Source: UBA6107 sp964459385 (lineage in GTDB: Bacteria > Chloroflexota > Anaerolineae > Anaerolineales > Anaerolineaceae). From it: a DNA stretch of 64,000 nt. This document shows positions 32,562-41,519 of this stretch, piece after piece. Each line of letters starts with the position of its first letter. Positions within the stretch are counted from its first letter, which is position 1. Below the pieces are notes generated by a model, which had not been told where the DNA came from, made no database searches, and saw only the letters and a list, made by a program, of their open reading frames with translations. The translations under genes were made by a program, and so were the position numbers. The DNA lies in NCBI GenBank assembly GCA_964459385.1, contig CAYWLG010000012.1, positions 31,693 through 95,692 on the forward strand, in the 5' to 3' direction.

Positions 32562-34802
32562 ATGAATGGTTCGCTGCACGTCCCTTACCTGGCCCCCACC
32601 GGCTTGGACCGCCCCATCCCAATCGAGCGGTTTCTGCCGCCCTGTCCCGCCGGGGTCATGCCGCAAAGCCTGGCCGACACAGCAGAGGCTTCTCAGTTCA
32701 TTCTCGATCCTTTTGGTTCCAATCCACTTTTGCCAATAGAGTTGGCCCAAAACGGCCAGCGCATTTTGGTCGCCTGCAACAACCCAATTCTGGCCTTTTG
32801 TCTGCGCCATTTGGCCGCACCGGCCCCCAAAGAAGCCTACCTGGCAGTCGTAGCCGACCTGGCTTCACAAAAGCGCGGTGAGGAGCGGCTTGAAAACCAC
32901 ATCAAGGCGCTTTATCAAACCCGCTGCGCCATCTGCCATCAAGAAATTCAGGCAAACGGATTTCTGTGGCGGCGCAACGAAAGTGCCCCCTACGCGCGCC
33001 TTTATCACTGTCCGCACTGCGGGGATGATGGCGAGCGTCCCATCACAGAAGAAGACATCACCCGCCTACAGCCGGTCATCCGCGGCGAAAAGGTGCACCG
33101 CGCCCGCGCGCTGAGCAAAGTGTTGAAAGAGAACGAAGAAGACCGTGCCGCCGTTGAAGAAGCCTTAAAAACCTACAACCCACGTGCCATTTACGTGCTC
33201 TTCACCCTGCTGAACAAAATCGAGGGAATGTACCTACCAGATGCCGAGCGCGAAAAAGTGCAGGCACTCATGATCAGCCTGCTCGATGCAGGCAGCAGCC
33301 TCTGGCCCTGGCCACCCAGCCTGGAAGCGTCCCATCAGCTCACGGTTCCAGCCGAATACATCGAGAAGAACCTCTGGGCGGAACTGGAAGCGGCCGTTAA
33401 CCTGTGGGCACAGCCTGCCCCCGCAGTGGAGATAACTACCTGGCCACATCTGCCGGCCGCAGCCGGCATTGCTTTATTTGAAGGACCGATCCGCTCGCTT
33501 AAGGAACTGCCCCAAGACGTGCAAATCAAGCAGGTGATCACCCTGCCGCCGCGCCCGAACCAAGCCTTCTGGACGCTTTCGGCGCTGTGGTCCGCCTGGC
33601 TGTGGGGCGAAGAATCCGGCTCTGGGTTTCGCAACGTGCTGGGACGGCGCCGCTTCGACTGGCACTGGCACACCATCGCCATGCAGCAAGCCTTTGAAAA
33701 AGCCGTCACGCTCTGCCCAGCTCAGACACCGGCTTATGTGCAGATCGGGGAACCCTCCGCCGGGATGACCCTGGCCACATTAATGGCCACCCGCACCGCC
33801 GGGCTGCAACTAAAAGGAATCGCCTACCGTTCGCCCACGGATGGGATTCAACTTCATTTGGTGACCGTCGCTGAACACAAAACCCACAAAACAGCTAACC
33901 TGCAATCGGTATGCCGCAGTGCCATTCGTGACCTTCTTATAAGCTTAGGTGAACCCAGTGACTATCTGCGCCTTTATACGGCCGCTGTCACTGCTGCCGT
34001 TCAAAGTGAAAGTTTACCCGCTGCCATTGAAGAATACTCAAGCGAGAAAAGCAGCGAGTTTCAGGGCATGTTGGCTAAACTCTTCAGCGACCGTTCTTTT
34101 CTGCGCCGTCTGGATGCCACGTCTCAAGAATTTGATTCAGGCAAGTGGTGGCTGGCAAACAGCGAGGCCAGCCCGGCCCCACTGGCCGATAAAGTGGAGA
34201 TCGAGGTCGTCAATTTGCTGCAAAAGCAACCCATTTTGCCGGCCGTTGAAATTGGTGCCACCTTGCACGCAGCCTTTCAGGGGCTTCTCACCCCGGCTGG
34301 TGACCTGGTGGAGTATTGCTTGAGCGCCTACGCCGATTGGAACCCGATCACGCAGAGCTGGAACCTGCGCGAAAACGAATCGGCTGGCGCGCGCCGCGCG
34401 GATGTTCAGCGTGCCACAAAGACCCTCCTGGCACTCGGGCACAAATTAGGCTTTGAAACCAGCCAGGAACCCTATCTCGCCTGGCAGATCAAGGGACAGG
34501 AACAATACCGCTTCGCCTTTTCAGCCGCTGCCCTGCTGGCAAAATATGTACCGACCGAACCGGTAGATTCCGTCCAGTTTGTATTCGTTTTTCCGGGCAG
34601 CCGGTCGGCGCTGCTGAAATTCAAACTTCTGCGCGATCCCTACCTGCACGAACGCACCGTGGCCAACTGGCATTTTCTCAAACTGCGTGCTCTCTCAGCG
34701 CTGGCAGCTCGCAATGACCTTACCCCCGCCCTCTGGGCCATGCTGCTCGACAGCGACCCCATCAATTTGGAAGAATCGCAGCAGCTAAGAATGTTTGGGT
34801 GA
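32562..34802 (+). CDS. Zn-ribbon DNA-methylase-like protein with degenerate catalytic motifs
   Basis: A 746-residue protein whose order of parts follows the large Zn-ribbon adenine-specific DNA methylases (DUF1156/COG1743 type). Residues 46-80 (FILDPFGSNPLLPIELA, then VACNNPILAF) match AdoMet motif I and the acidic loop, but the glycine-rich loop is gone and the usual Asp-x-Asn-P is CNNP. A zinc ribbon follows (C122, C125, C150, C153), then NPRAIYVLFTLLNKIEG (206-222). Where the catalytic DPPY should stand there is LPPR (328-331), followed by the expected FWTLSALWSAWLWG. It therefore looks like a non-catalytic relative, perhaps DNA-binding or regulatory. No restriction gene is adjacent. The start at 32562 fits a leaderless mRNA; the remote homology is judged by eye. 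Confidence 0.6.
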   Translation: MNGSLHVPYLAPTGLDRPIPIERFLPPCPAGVMPQSLADTAEASQFILDPFGSNPLLPIELAQNGQRILVACNNPILAFCLRHLAAPAPKEAYLAVVADLASQKRGEERLENHIKALYQTRCAICHQEIQANGFLWRRNESAPYARLYHCPHCGDDGERPITEEDITRLQPVIRGEKVHRARALSKVLKENEEDRAAVEEALKTYNPRAIYVLFTLLNKIEGMYLPDAEREKVQALMISLLDAGSSLWPWPPSLEASHQLTVPAEYIEKNLWAELEAAVNLWAQPAPAVEITTWPHLPAAAGIALFEGPIRSLKELPQDVQIKQVITLPPRPNQAFWTLSALWSAWLWGEESGSGFRNVLGRRRFDWHWHTIAMQQAFEKAVTLCPAQTPAYVQIGEPSAGMTLATLMATRTAGLQLKGIAYRSPTDGIQLHLVTVAEHKTHKTANLQSVCRSAIRDLLISLGEPSDYLRLYTAAVTAAVQSESLPAAIEEYSSEKSSEFQGMLAKLFSDRSFLRRLDATSQEFDSGKWWLANSEASPAPLADKVEIEVVNLLQKQPILPAVEIGATLHAAFQGLLTPAGDLVEYCLSAYADWNPITQSWNLRENESAGARRADVQRATKTLLALGHKLGFETSQEPYLAWQIKGQEQYRFAFSAAALLAKYVPTEPVDSVQFVFVFPGSRSALLKFKLLRDPYLHERTVANWHFLKLRALSALAARNDLTPALWAMLLDSDPINLEESQQLRMFG

Positions 34803-34803
34803 T

Positions 34804-34842
34804 GCAAAAAGAGTCCACCAGAATATTGGCGGACTCTTCTTC
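34804..34842. terminator. Bidirectional terminator between convergent genes
   Basis: AAGAGTCC (34809-34816) pairs with GGACTCTT (34831-34838), with an inner CCA/TGG pair. On the minus strand it is followed by TTTTT, on the plus strand by a T-rich tract. Confidence 0.8.
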
Positions 34843-34854
34843 TATTCTCTTTTG

Positions 34855-35598
34855 CTATTTTACTTGCTGGAAATTGATCAGGATGAGGTTTTTCGAGCAA
34901 TCAGCGTAGGTGTTAAAAACGATCTTGTCAGAGATGGCCACGTAAGCCGTATCGGTTAGCTGTACCGAAAGCTGGGCGGTCGAATCGATGGGGGTATCGG
35001 TGCTCAAAACGAACTCATAGCCCGATTTTCCGTACCATTCCTGTGCCACACCCGAAAGCGTGGTCTGATCGATGCGTTTACCGTTGTAATAGCCTGAAAG
35101 GTGAATCATCAAACCCAGTACCGGGCGCCCCTGAATATCGACCACCTGGCCGGCCACCCCCTGCCAGTTGCAGGTGCCGGTGGTATGAAACACGGTATTG
35201 GCCATGGCGATGGGGTCGCTCTTGGGCGCAAAAGGATATTCAGCGTTGGGATCCGTGATATATGGAGTCGAGGTCTCCACTTGCGGCAGTGTGCTGGTTT
35301 CGCCCGCTACAGGAGGCTTGGGCGTCACCGTGATGGTAACGGTTGGCGTCCAGGTTGGGGGCAACTTCACAGTGGTCGGCGTGCTTGTCGGCAGTTGCAC
35401 CAGTACAGGCAGCGTTGGGGGCGGAAATGGATTCATTGCCGACCCCGGATTGGCGAAAAGCGTCAAAAAAAACAGAACCGCTGCCAGTGTAGCCAGCACA
35501 AAGAGAGCAGTTAACGAATTCCATACCACATCATTGCGGCGCTTTTTGCTGCGTCTTTTTTGCCTTTCGGCGATCTCTTCCTGGTCGATGAAATTCAT
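34855..35598 (-). CDS. Single-pass exported protein with Pro/Thr-rich stalk
   Basis: A 247-residue protein: a basic cytoplasmic head (EIAERQKRRSKKRR), one transmembrane helix (about 27-48), a Pro/Thr-rich stalk (about 55-112) and a C-terminal beta domain. WQGVAGQVVDIQGRPVLGLMIHLSGYYNG resembles a carboxypeptidase-regulatory/transthyretin-like fold. It lies 20 nt after the PpiC lipoprotein on the same strand with a GGGGAG Shine-Dalgarno, so they form a two-gene operon. It may be a client or partner of that foldase. Function is not known. Confidence 0.75.
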   Translation of the reverse strand: MNFIDQEEIAERQKRRSKKRRNDVVWNSLTALFVLATLAAVLFFLTLFANPGSAMNPFPPPTLPVLVQLPTSTPTTVKLPPTWTPTVTITVTPKPPVAGETSTLPQVETSTPYITDPNAEYPFAPKSDPIAMANTVFHTTGTCNWQGVAGQVVDIQGRPVLGLMIHLSGYYNGKRIDQTTLSGVAQEWYGKSGYEFVLSTDTPIDSTAQLSVQLTDTAYVAISDKIVFNTYADCSKNLILINFQQVK

Positions 35599-35618
35599 CT
35601 TTGCTCCCCGTTAGACCT

Positions 35619-36497
35619 TTAATTTATCAATACCTCAACCTGTGAAGCGTCTTTGGCGGCGGCCAACCATTCATCCAACCTTTGCTGCTGCAATTCGCGC
35701 CGGGCATCCACTGAGAGAGGGTGATTCGCATCACGCTCGATCAAATAAAGGATGTGATACCCCAGGTCGCTCTGAATGACCTCACTGTACGATCCCACTT
35801 CCAGACTGAAAGCGGCATCTTCGACTGCACTTTGGGTCAGGTACCCTTTGGGAAACCAGCCCAGGTCACCGCCGGTGGTAGGGTCCAACTTATATGCCAG
35901 CGTTGCAAAATCCGCGCCATTTTGTAGCTGGGAGTAAAGGCTTTGAGCGTTTGCCTCATCTTGCACGAGCAGTTGACGCACGTGCACCTGATCTGCCGTA
36001 GTGGGTACCGAATTGATGATCTCATCGCGCTGCCAGGCCACGGCAATCGAGCGGCGCAGAGCAATTCTGAACGATTCGTCGCTATAGCCGTTGGCCGATT
36101 CCCAGGCGCTTAATTTATCGCTGCCGCCCATTTCTGTGGCAAGGGCATCCATGCGCGCCTGCAAAGTGGCATCGTCTACGCTGAAGCCATTTTGCGCGGC
36201 CGCCTGCGCCAGCAATAATTGATCGGTCAGGTCTTTGATCACACGATCACGTTGTTCTTCAGGGGTGGCGGTTGCGGCGAGGGTGTCTTGTGCCTGCTGC
36301 AGGCGCGTGAGTTCTGCCTGATATTCTTCAAGGGTGATTCCTTCGCCGTTGACCTTCAGCGCCATGGGCGCTTCAGTGGGGGTCGGTTCAGCCGGTGTTT
36401 CAGTGGGCGTTGGCGTGGGCGTTTCTTTATTCCCCCCACAACTGGATAATAGCGTTGCAAGTAAAAGAATGAGAATGAGCTTTTGAATGTGTTTCAT
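35619..36497 (-). CDS. PpiC/parvulin peptidyl-prolyl isomerase lipoprotein (PrsA/SurA-like)
   Basis: A 292-residue lipoprotein. Signal peptide with lipobox LLSSC, then a Thr/Pro/Glu-rich linker, a SurA-like helical N-domain (VNGEGITLEEYQAELTRLQQ and the VIKDLTDQLLLAQAAAQNGF helix), and a parvulin domain (VHVRQLLVQDEANAQSLYSQLQNGADFATLA, GGDLGWFPKG, SDLGYHILYL). It should help exported proteins fold outside the membrane. The start at 36497 lies 7 nt after a TATAAT; the frame from 36521 starts with a non-signal stretch. It lies just downstream of groEL but behind a terminator. Confidence 0.9.
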   Translation of the reverse strand: MKHIQKLILILLLATLLSSCGGNKETPTPTPTETPAEPTPTEAPMALKVNGEGITLEEYQAELTRLQQAQDTLAATATPEEQRDRVIKDLTDQLLLAQAAAQNGFSVDDATLQARMDALATEMGGSDKLSAWESANGYSDESFRIALRRSIAVAWQRDEIINSVPTTADQVHVRQLLVQDEANAQSLYSQLQNGADFATLAYKLDPTTGGDLGWFPKGYLTQSAVEDAAFSLEVGSYSEVIQSDLGYHILYLIERDANHPLSVDARRELQQQRLDEWLAAAKDASQVEVLIN

Positions 36498-36510
36498 TCG
36501 TTCGATTATA
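36498..36510 (-). promoter_or_regulatory. -10 box of a probable leaderless transcript (ppiC lipoprotein)
   Basis: TATAAT (36510-36505 on the minus strand) ends 7 nt before the ATG at 36497. No Shine-Dalgarno is present. Confidence 0.6.
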
Positions 36511-36526
36511 CCCGAAATCAATCATC

Positions 36527-36560
36527 AAAAAACCTGACTGGCTTTTGACCTGTCAGGTTT
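36527..36560 (-). terminator. Terminator of groESL
   Basis: On the minus strand AAACCTGAC (36560-36552) pairs with GTCAGGTTT (36538-36530) and continues into a T-run. It lies 21 nt after the groEL stop. Confidence 0.85.
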
Positions 36561-36580
36561 GCAATCACATTTTTGCCGGG

Positions 36581-38215
36581 TTAGTAATCCATGGGGGGCG
36601 CGGCAGGAGCCGGGGGATTCTTGTCGGGAAGATCGGTGATCAGTGCTTCAGTGGTCAGGATCATGGCGGCGATGGATGCGGCGTTCTCGAGAGCACCACG
36701 GGTCACCTTGGCGGGATCGCCCAGGCCACCCTTGATCATATCGATGTATTCATCGCGAACCACATCATAACCTACGTTGAGGCTCTTCTTGCCCTTCTGC
36801 TCAGCGCGCACGTTTTCGATGATGACTGCGCCGTCTTTGCCAGCGTTTTCAGCGATCTTGCGCATGGGCATTTCGAGGGCCTTGCGGACGATCTTGACGC
36901 CGATATTCTCGTCTTCGGTCTCGAATTTCAGGTCATCGAGCACGTTCATGGCGTTGATCAGAGCCACACCGCCACCGGGGACGATGCCTTCTTCAACGGC
37001 TGCACGGGTAGCAGAGAGAGCATCTTCGACACGATGTTTCTTCTCTTTGAGCTCTGTCTCGGTTGCAGCACCCACACGGACGATGGCGACACCGCCGGAA
37101 AGTTTGGCCAGACGTTCTTGCAGTTTCTCGCGGTCATAGTCACTGGTGGTCTTGTCAATCTCGATGCGAATCTGCTCGATGCGGGCTTTGATCTCAGCTT
37201 CGTTGCCCTTGCCACCGATCACAGTGGTGTTGTCTTTGTCAGCGCTGACCTTTTCGGCGTGACCGAGGTCGGCCAAAACAACCGATTCCAATTTGCGGCC
37301 GGTCTCTTCAGAGATGACCTGGGCGCCGGTCAGGATGGCGATATCCTGCAGCATGGCCTTGCGGCGATCACCAAAGCCAGGGGCTTTGATGGCGAGCACA
37401 TTGAGCATGCCACGCAGCTTGTTCAGTACCAGGGTGGCCAGTGCTTCACTGTCGATATCTTCGGCGATAATGACGAGGTCACGTTTGCCGGTTTGCACAA
37501 GTTTCTCGAGGATCGGCACGATATCCTGTGCGGCAGAGATCTTCTTGTCGTAGATCAGAATGTAAGGATCGGGGATAACCGATTCCATCTTGTCGGTGTC
37601 GGTGATGAAATAGGAAGAAATGTAGCCGCGGTCAAACTGCATACCCTCGACATATTCCTTCTCGAATTCCAGCCCTTTGGATTCTTCAACGGTGATGACG
37701 CCGTCTTTGCCGACTTTGTCCATGACCTCAGCAATCAACTGACCGATGGAGGCGTCCTGGGCAGAGGTGGTGGCAACGTTGGCGATATCTTCGCGGGTTG
37801 AAATGGCGATAGCCTGTTTCTTGATGGCTTCAGAGACCTTCTGGGCGGCGCTTTCGATGCCGTGCTTGATGAGCATGGGGTTACCGCCGGCAGCAAGGGT
37901 TTTCAGACCTTCATTGACAATGGAGTGAGCCAAAAGGGTGGAGGTAGTGGTACCATCGCCAGCGATATCGTTGGTCTTGGTAGCGGCTTCTTTGATCAAC
38001 TGGGCGCCCATGTTTTCAAACGGATCTTCCAGTTCGATCTCTTTGGCAACGGTCACGCCATCGTGAGTGATGGTGGGGGAACCGAATTTGCGATCGATGG
38101 CCACATTGCGACCCTTGGGGCCGAGGGTGGTGACTACAGCGTTAGCAACGGTATCGATACCGTTCTTGAGTTTTCGGCGTGCATCTTCGCCAAAGACAAG
38201 TTGTTTAGCGGACAT
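36581..38215 (-). CDS. groL: Chaperonin GroEL
   Basis: A 544-residue 60-kDa chaperonin. The ATP-binding region GPKGRNVAIDRKFGSPTITHDGVTVAKEI and DIAGDGTTTSTLLA is typical, and the apical and intermediate domains are complete. The C-terminus ends PPAPAAPPMDY, without the Gly-Gly-Met repeats common in other phyla. AAGGAGA precedes the start. It forms a classical operon with groES behind a CIRCE element. Confidence 0.97.
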   Translation of the reverse strand: MSAKQLVFGEDARRKLKNGIDTVANAVVTTLGPKGRNVAIDRKFGSPTITHDGVTVAKEIELEDPFENMGAQLIKEAATKTNDIAGDGTTTSTLLAHSIVNEGLKTLAAGGNPMLIKHGIESAAQKVSEAIKKQAIAISTREDIANVATTSAQDASIGQLIAEVMDKVGKDGVITVEESKGLEFEKEYVEGMQFDRGYISSYFITDTDKMESVIPDPYILIYDKKISAAQDIVPILEKLVQTGKRDLVIIAEDIDSEALATLVLNKLRGMLNVLAIKAPGFGDRRKAMLQDIAILTGAQVISEETGRKLESVVLADLGHAEKVSADKDNTTVIGGKGNEAEIKARIEQIRIEIDKTTSDYDREKLQERLAKLSGGVAIVRVGAATETELKEKKHRVEDALSATRAAVEEGIVPGGGVALINAMNVLDDLKFETEDENIGVKIVRKALEMPMRKIAENAGKDGAVIIENVRAEQKGKKSLNVGYDVVRDEYIDMIKGGLGDPAKVTRGALENAASIAAMILTTEALITDLPDKNPPAPAAPPMDY

Positions 38216-38247
38216 AGAATCAATCTCCTTAATAGAATAATGACTGA

Positions 38248-38544
38248 CTACTTGGTGACGATTGCCAGCAAATCGCTCTCACGAAGAATGAGCAGTTTTT
38301 TGCCGTCGACTTTGATCTCAGTACCGCCGTATTTGGCGAACAAAACAGTGTCGTTGACTGCAACGTCCATGGCAATGCGATTGCCTTTTTCGTCGCGGTC
38401 ACCGGGGCCAACCGAAAGAACAACACCCTTCTGGGGTTTTTCTTTGGCGGTCTCAGGAAGAACGATGCCACCGGCGGTGACTTCATTCTCTTCGATCGGT
38501 TCAACAACAACCCGACTGCCTAATGGTTTCAAATTGAATGCCAT
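38248..38544 (-). CDS. groS: Co-chaperonin GroES
   Basis: A 98-residue cap of the GroEL ring. NLKPLGSRVVVEPIEENEVTAGGIVLPETAKEKPQ holds the mobile loop, and ILRESDLLAIV closes the protein. ATG 38544 has GGAGG 6-7 nt upstream; the ATG at 38559 lies before that site and is unlikely. Expression should be heat- and stress-regulated by HrcA through the CIRCE element upstream. Confidence 0.96.
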   Translation of the reverse strand: MAFNLKPLGSRVVVEPIEENEVTAGGIVLPETAKEKPQKGVVLSVGPGDRDEKGNRIAMDVAVNDTVLFAKYGGTEIKVDGKKLLILRESDLLAIVTK

Positions 38545-38586
38545 ACTGTCCTCCTGCATAGTGATTGAGTGATTAATTTTTCGTTT

Positions 38587-38613
38587 TTAGCACTCTCACC
38601 TTCTGAGTGCTAA
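38587..38613 (-). promoter_or_regulatory. CIRCE element (HrcA operator)
   Basis: A perfect consensus TTAGCACTC (38587-38595), N9, GAGTGCTAA (38605-38613), placed between the groES promoter and start. HrcA binding here represses groESL. Confidence 0.97.
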
Positions 38614-38622
38614 AGCGAATAT

Positions 38623-38651
38623 ATAATAATCGGCTATCAAAGCGAAGTCAA
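38623..38651 (-). promoter_or_regulatory. Promoter of groESL
   Basis: On the minus strand TTGACT (38651-38646), a 17-nt spacer and TATTAT (38628-38623). The expected start site lies at the edge of the CIRCE repeat. Confidence 0.75.
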
Positions 38652-38690
38652 GAGGTGTTAGAAATTTCTTATATTATTCTGATATTCGGG

Positions 38691-40064
38691 CTAGTGATAG
38701 TTGTAACTCGCGCAGATCGCTTCGCCCTCATTGACAATGGACATCACCGTGGGGTCGCCGCTGAAGCCGGCCGTGATCTCTTTGAACACCTTCATTGCCG
38801 TTCCACAATAGCCATTGGAGGGCTGGTGCAGACCTGCCAGCACTGAGCCATAGGTAAAGTAGTAAGCCACTGAGCTGGCCGAAAGTGGCTGCGCTTCAAT
38901 GACGATATCGCCCACATTGTTGACATCACACTCTTCGCCCCCATTACGCACCATGCAGCTTTGCGCGGCGTCGCAGCCTTCTACATAACACTGCAGGGCC
39001 GGGATCGAACCTTCATAATTTCGCGCCTTGTAATAGACAATGCCCAAACGCCCATATACGGTGGGATCCGTTGGGCTATAGTTGACAGCCTTAAGCATGT
39101 TGCGCGCTGCCGAGAAGAATTCACCCTGCTGCACATAAGTGTTGGCAATTGAGATCAGAGGGATGGGGTCTCTGACACCTGATTGATCATTAATTTGCAC
39201 CGCTTTTGCAAAGGCTTCCAGCGCCTGATCGTAGTAGGTAGCTCGCTGGGATTCATTCGCGCTGAGGTCCGCCAGCGTTCGGTAGTTTGCGCCGATCGAA
39301 ATATAGAGGGTGTTCAGGTTTGGCGCGAGGACAAGGGCTTTCTCATAGTAAGAGATCGCTTGAGTGTAATTGGCGAGTGATTCCTGCACATATCCCGCCA
39401 CACGGTAAATATCCAGGTCGTCGCCGCCATTTTCAAGCGCCTGAGTGATATATTGATCTGCCTGAGTCCATTTTTGCTGGTCTACCAGCAGTTCGGCATA
39501 ATAGGCCTTGGCCAGATTGTTCTGGCTGTCATATTGAATGGCCTGCACCGCTTCTTGCTCCCCCTGATTCAGATATTTCTGCCAGTCCTCTCCGGCGATG
39601 GCAGGAATCCCATACCAGTCACTGGCGAAGGCCTTCACGGCGTGCAATTGGCTATCTTCAGGAGAAACCGCCAGCCCTTTTTCGATGGAGGCAAAAGCCT
39701 CTTGCAGACGATTGCGCTTGCCGGCGTCGGTGGTGATCTGAGTGGTGGAATACACTTGAATGCGCGCCAACTCTGCCCAAAGAGAAACGTCATTTGGGTC
39801 TACTTTGACGGCATTTTCATAGGAAGCGATGGCCTTTTCCAGGTTGCCGGTACGGAAATGTGTCTCCCCTTCCAGCGCGTAAGAGTTATAAGTGCGGGTC
39901 GGGGTAGGGGTCGGTTCCAGCAAAGGGGTAATTTGACCGGTGTTGACCGCGCGTATTACGAACAAGCACCCCAGAATGATAGTCAGGCCAAGAAAGATAC
40001 GCAATCCGCTGGTTTGCCTGCGCTGTTGGCTAAAAATATGTTTTTTGTTGTTGTAATCGATCAT
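38691..40064 (-). CDS. Membrane-anchored TPR protein (downstream paralogue)
   Basis: A 457-residue protein: a short cytoplasmic N-terminus, one transmembrane helix (about 21-41), a Thr/Pro stretch (EPTPTPTRT) and at least six TPR units, for example AEGETHFRTGNLEKAIASYENAVKVDPN-like and YTQAISYYEKALVLAPN. The C-terminal part has cysteines (CYVEGCDAAQSC, CDVNN, YCGTA, ICASY) and ends in a segment that also occurs in the upstream neighbour. TPR repeats usually bind partner proteins; here they would lie outside the membrane. It lies 25 nt after its paralogue and is probably co-transcribed. Confidence 0.85.
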   Translation of the reverse strand: MIDYNNKKHIFSQQRRQTSGLRIFLGLTIILGCLFVIRAVNTGQITPLLEPTPTPTRTYNSYALEGETHFRTGNLEKAIASYENAVKVDPNDVSLWAELARIQVYSTTQITTDAGKRNRLQEAFASIEKGLAVSPEDSQLHAVKAFASDWYGIPAIAGEDWQKYLNQGEQEAVQAIQYDSQNNLAKAYYAELLVDQQKWTQADQYITQALENGGDDLDIYRVAGYVQESLANYTQAISYYEKALVLAPNLNTLYISIGANYRTLADLSANESQRATYYDQALEAFAKAVQINDQSGVRDPIPLISIANTYVQQGEFFSAARNMLKAVNYSPTDPTVYGRLGIVYYKARNYEGSIPALQCYVEGCDAAQSCMVRNGGEECDVNNVGDIVIEAQPLSASSVAYYFTYGSVLAGLHQPSNGYCGTAMKVFKEITAGFSGDPTVMSIVNEGEAICASYNYH

Positions 40065-40089
40065 TTCTACCGTCGAATCTTGTGAAAAC

Positions 40090-41418
40090 CTACGGCGTGG
40101 GTGTTTCGGTAGGCATCACTTCAGACGTTGACAGCGCTTCTGGTGTAGCAGTGGGTTCAATGATATAGGCGCCCTCAGTCGCAGTGGGCACTTCGGTGGC
40201 ACCTTGTTTGGCCAGCTGTTCACACACATTGATGATCTCTTGGGCGTTATAAACAGCCGTATCGTCGTTGCGCATGCCGGTGGCAACCGCCTGAGCGATC
40301 TGCAAGGCCAGGCTGCACTGCCCTACATCTGCCAGCGCCAGGCCATAGGTATAGTAAAAAGTGCCGGCTTTGCCGTAATCCATGGAAAGCCCCTTGATGG
40401 TACGGCCATCTGAAGTTGTGCCTCCCTGTACCGCTATTCTAAGCACGTCCACTGCGTCCTGATAGTAAGCCTGACGAAAGTAGATGGCGCCCAAATTGCC
40501 GTACAGATACGGATCCACCGGGTTATCCTGCAAAGCTGCCTCGGCATATTGGGCCGCTTTGGTGTAATCACCGTTGATCATGTACACATTGGCGATCAAG
40601 GTTTCGGGGGCCGAATCTTTCGGATTCAACGAATTGGCTTTGGTATATTCGGTAATGGCCTGATCGTATTCCAGCAAGTAATAATAGTTACGTCCCAGCG
40701 CGAGGTGCAGATCGGCAATGTTGGGGTTGATGGCGATCGCCGCCTCAAACTCGGTAACAGCTTCTTCGTAATTGCCGGTGTATTCCAGCACCAGGCCGCG
40801 CGCCCGATGGGTCTCAATGGCGCCGGGGGCCATCTCTACAGCCTGCTTTGAGTAAGCGATGGCGTTTTCGCTGGTATCCAGTTGCCCCTGGCCATCTTGC
40901 ACCATATCAATATAGACTTCAGAAAGATAAGCCACTGCGGCGGCATTTTGCGGGTTGGTGGCAATTGCATCTTTCAGCGAAGCCTCTGCCTGAATGTAAT
41001 CGCCTTCAAAGCTCAACGCCCAGCCACGCAAAGCCATGGCCGTGTCGTTGGACGGGTTGAGCAGCAGGGCATTTTCGGCCTGGGTAACGGCATCTGAATA
41101 GCTGCCGGTGTAGATATAGAGCCGTGCCAGGGCAATGTAGTTGGCCGGGTTTTTAGGATCCACCTCTACGGCCTGCTTATAGGCGTTGATCGCCAGGGTG
41201 AGGCGTCCTTCGCCCTCCAGCCTTTGTGCATCGGTGATGTAAGACTCTGGCGGCCGGGTGATGGTGGGGGTTGCCATAAACAAAGCGGGGACGGTTGGCA
41301 CGATAAAGCGATCGGCGGCGAACACCCCGGCGATGACCAAAACGAGCAGGATCACACGAAACGGGTTTGAACGCTGCCGCTTTCGCGACATGTTCCATTT
41401 ACTGCCTTTAATATACAT
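40090..41418 (-). CDS. Membrane-anchored TPR protein (upstream paralogue)
   Basis: A 442-residue protein with one transmembrane helix (about 23-42), a short Thr/Pro linker and about eight TPRs (LTLAINAYKQAVEVDPKNPANYIALARLYIYTG and so on), ending in a Pro/Thr-rich tail. It shares layout and a C-terminal segment (YYFTYGSVLA / FYYTYGLALA, then a cysteine) with the next gene, so the pair arose by duplication. The start at 41418 is chosen because a full promoter (TTGACG-N17-TATGAT) ends 8 nt upstream; an internal ATG at 41391 lacks such support. Confidence 0.85.
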   Translation of the reverse strand: MYIKGSKWNMSRKRQRSNPFRVILLVLVIAGVFAADRFIVPTVPALFMATPTITRPPESYITDAQRLEGEGRLTLAINAYKQAVEVDPKNPANYIALARLYIYTGSYSDAVTQAENALLLNPSNDTAMALRGWALSFEGDYIQAEASLKDAIATNPQNAAAVAYLSEVYIDMVQDGQGQLDTSENAIAYSKQAVEMAPGAIETHRARGLVLEYTGNYEEAVTEFEAAIAINPNIADLHLALGRNYYYLLEYDQAITEYTKANSLNPKDSAPETLIANVYMINGDYTKAAQYAEAALQDNPVDPYLYGNLGAIYFRQAYYQDAVDVLRIAVQGGTTSDGRTIKGLSMDYGKAGTFYYTYGLALADVGQCSLALQIAQAVATGMRNDDTAVYNAQEIINVCEQLAKQGATEVPTATEGAYIIEPTATPEALSTSEVMPTETPTP

Positions 41419-41455
41419 AGATTGTCATCATACCAATGGTCAGAATGGCCGTCAA
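41419..41455 (-). promoter_or_regulatory. Promoter of the TPR gene pair (leaderless type)
   Basis: On the minus strand TTGACG (41455-41450), a 17-nt spacer and TATGAT (41432-41427), ending 8 nt before the ATG at 41418. Confidence 0.7.
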
Positions 41456-41484
41456 GGTGATCAAATTTGTATGAATTCGCCACC

Positions 41485-41519
41485 TTGCCAGTTCATGGGG
41501 TTTTCGCTAGAATCATCTT
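41485..41519 (+). promoter_or_regulatory. Promoter of trmD (leaderless type)
   Basis: TTGCCA (41485-41490), a 17-nt spacer and TAGAAT (41508-41513), ending 6 nt before the ATG at 41520. No Shine-Dalgarno is present. Confidence 0.75.

Noticed and set aside
36545..37801. A 418-codon open frame on the plus strand
   Set aside because: It lies antisense to groEL, has no start signal or family motif, and is explained by the codon bias of groEL.
39453..40085. A 210-codon open frame on the plus strand
   Set aside because: It is antisense to a TPR gene with good repeat structure and has no promoter or Shine-Dalgarno.
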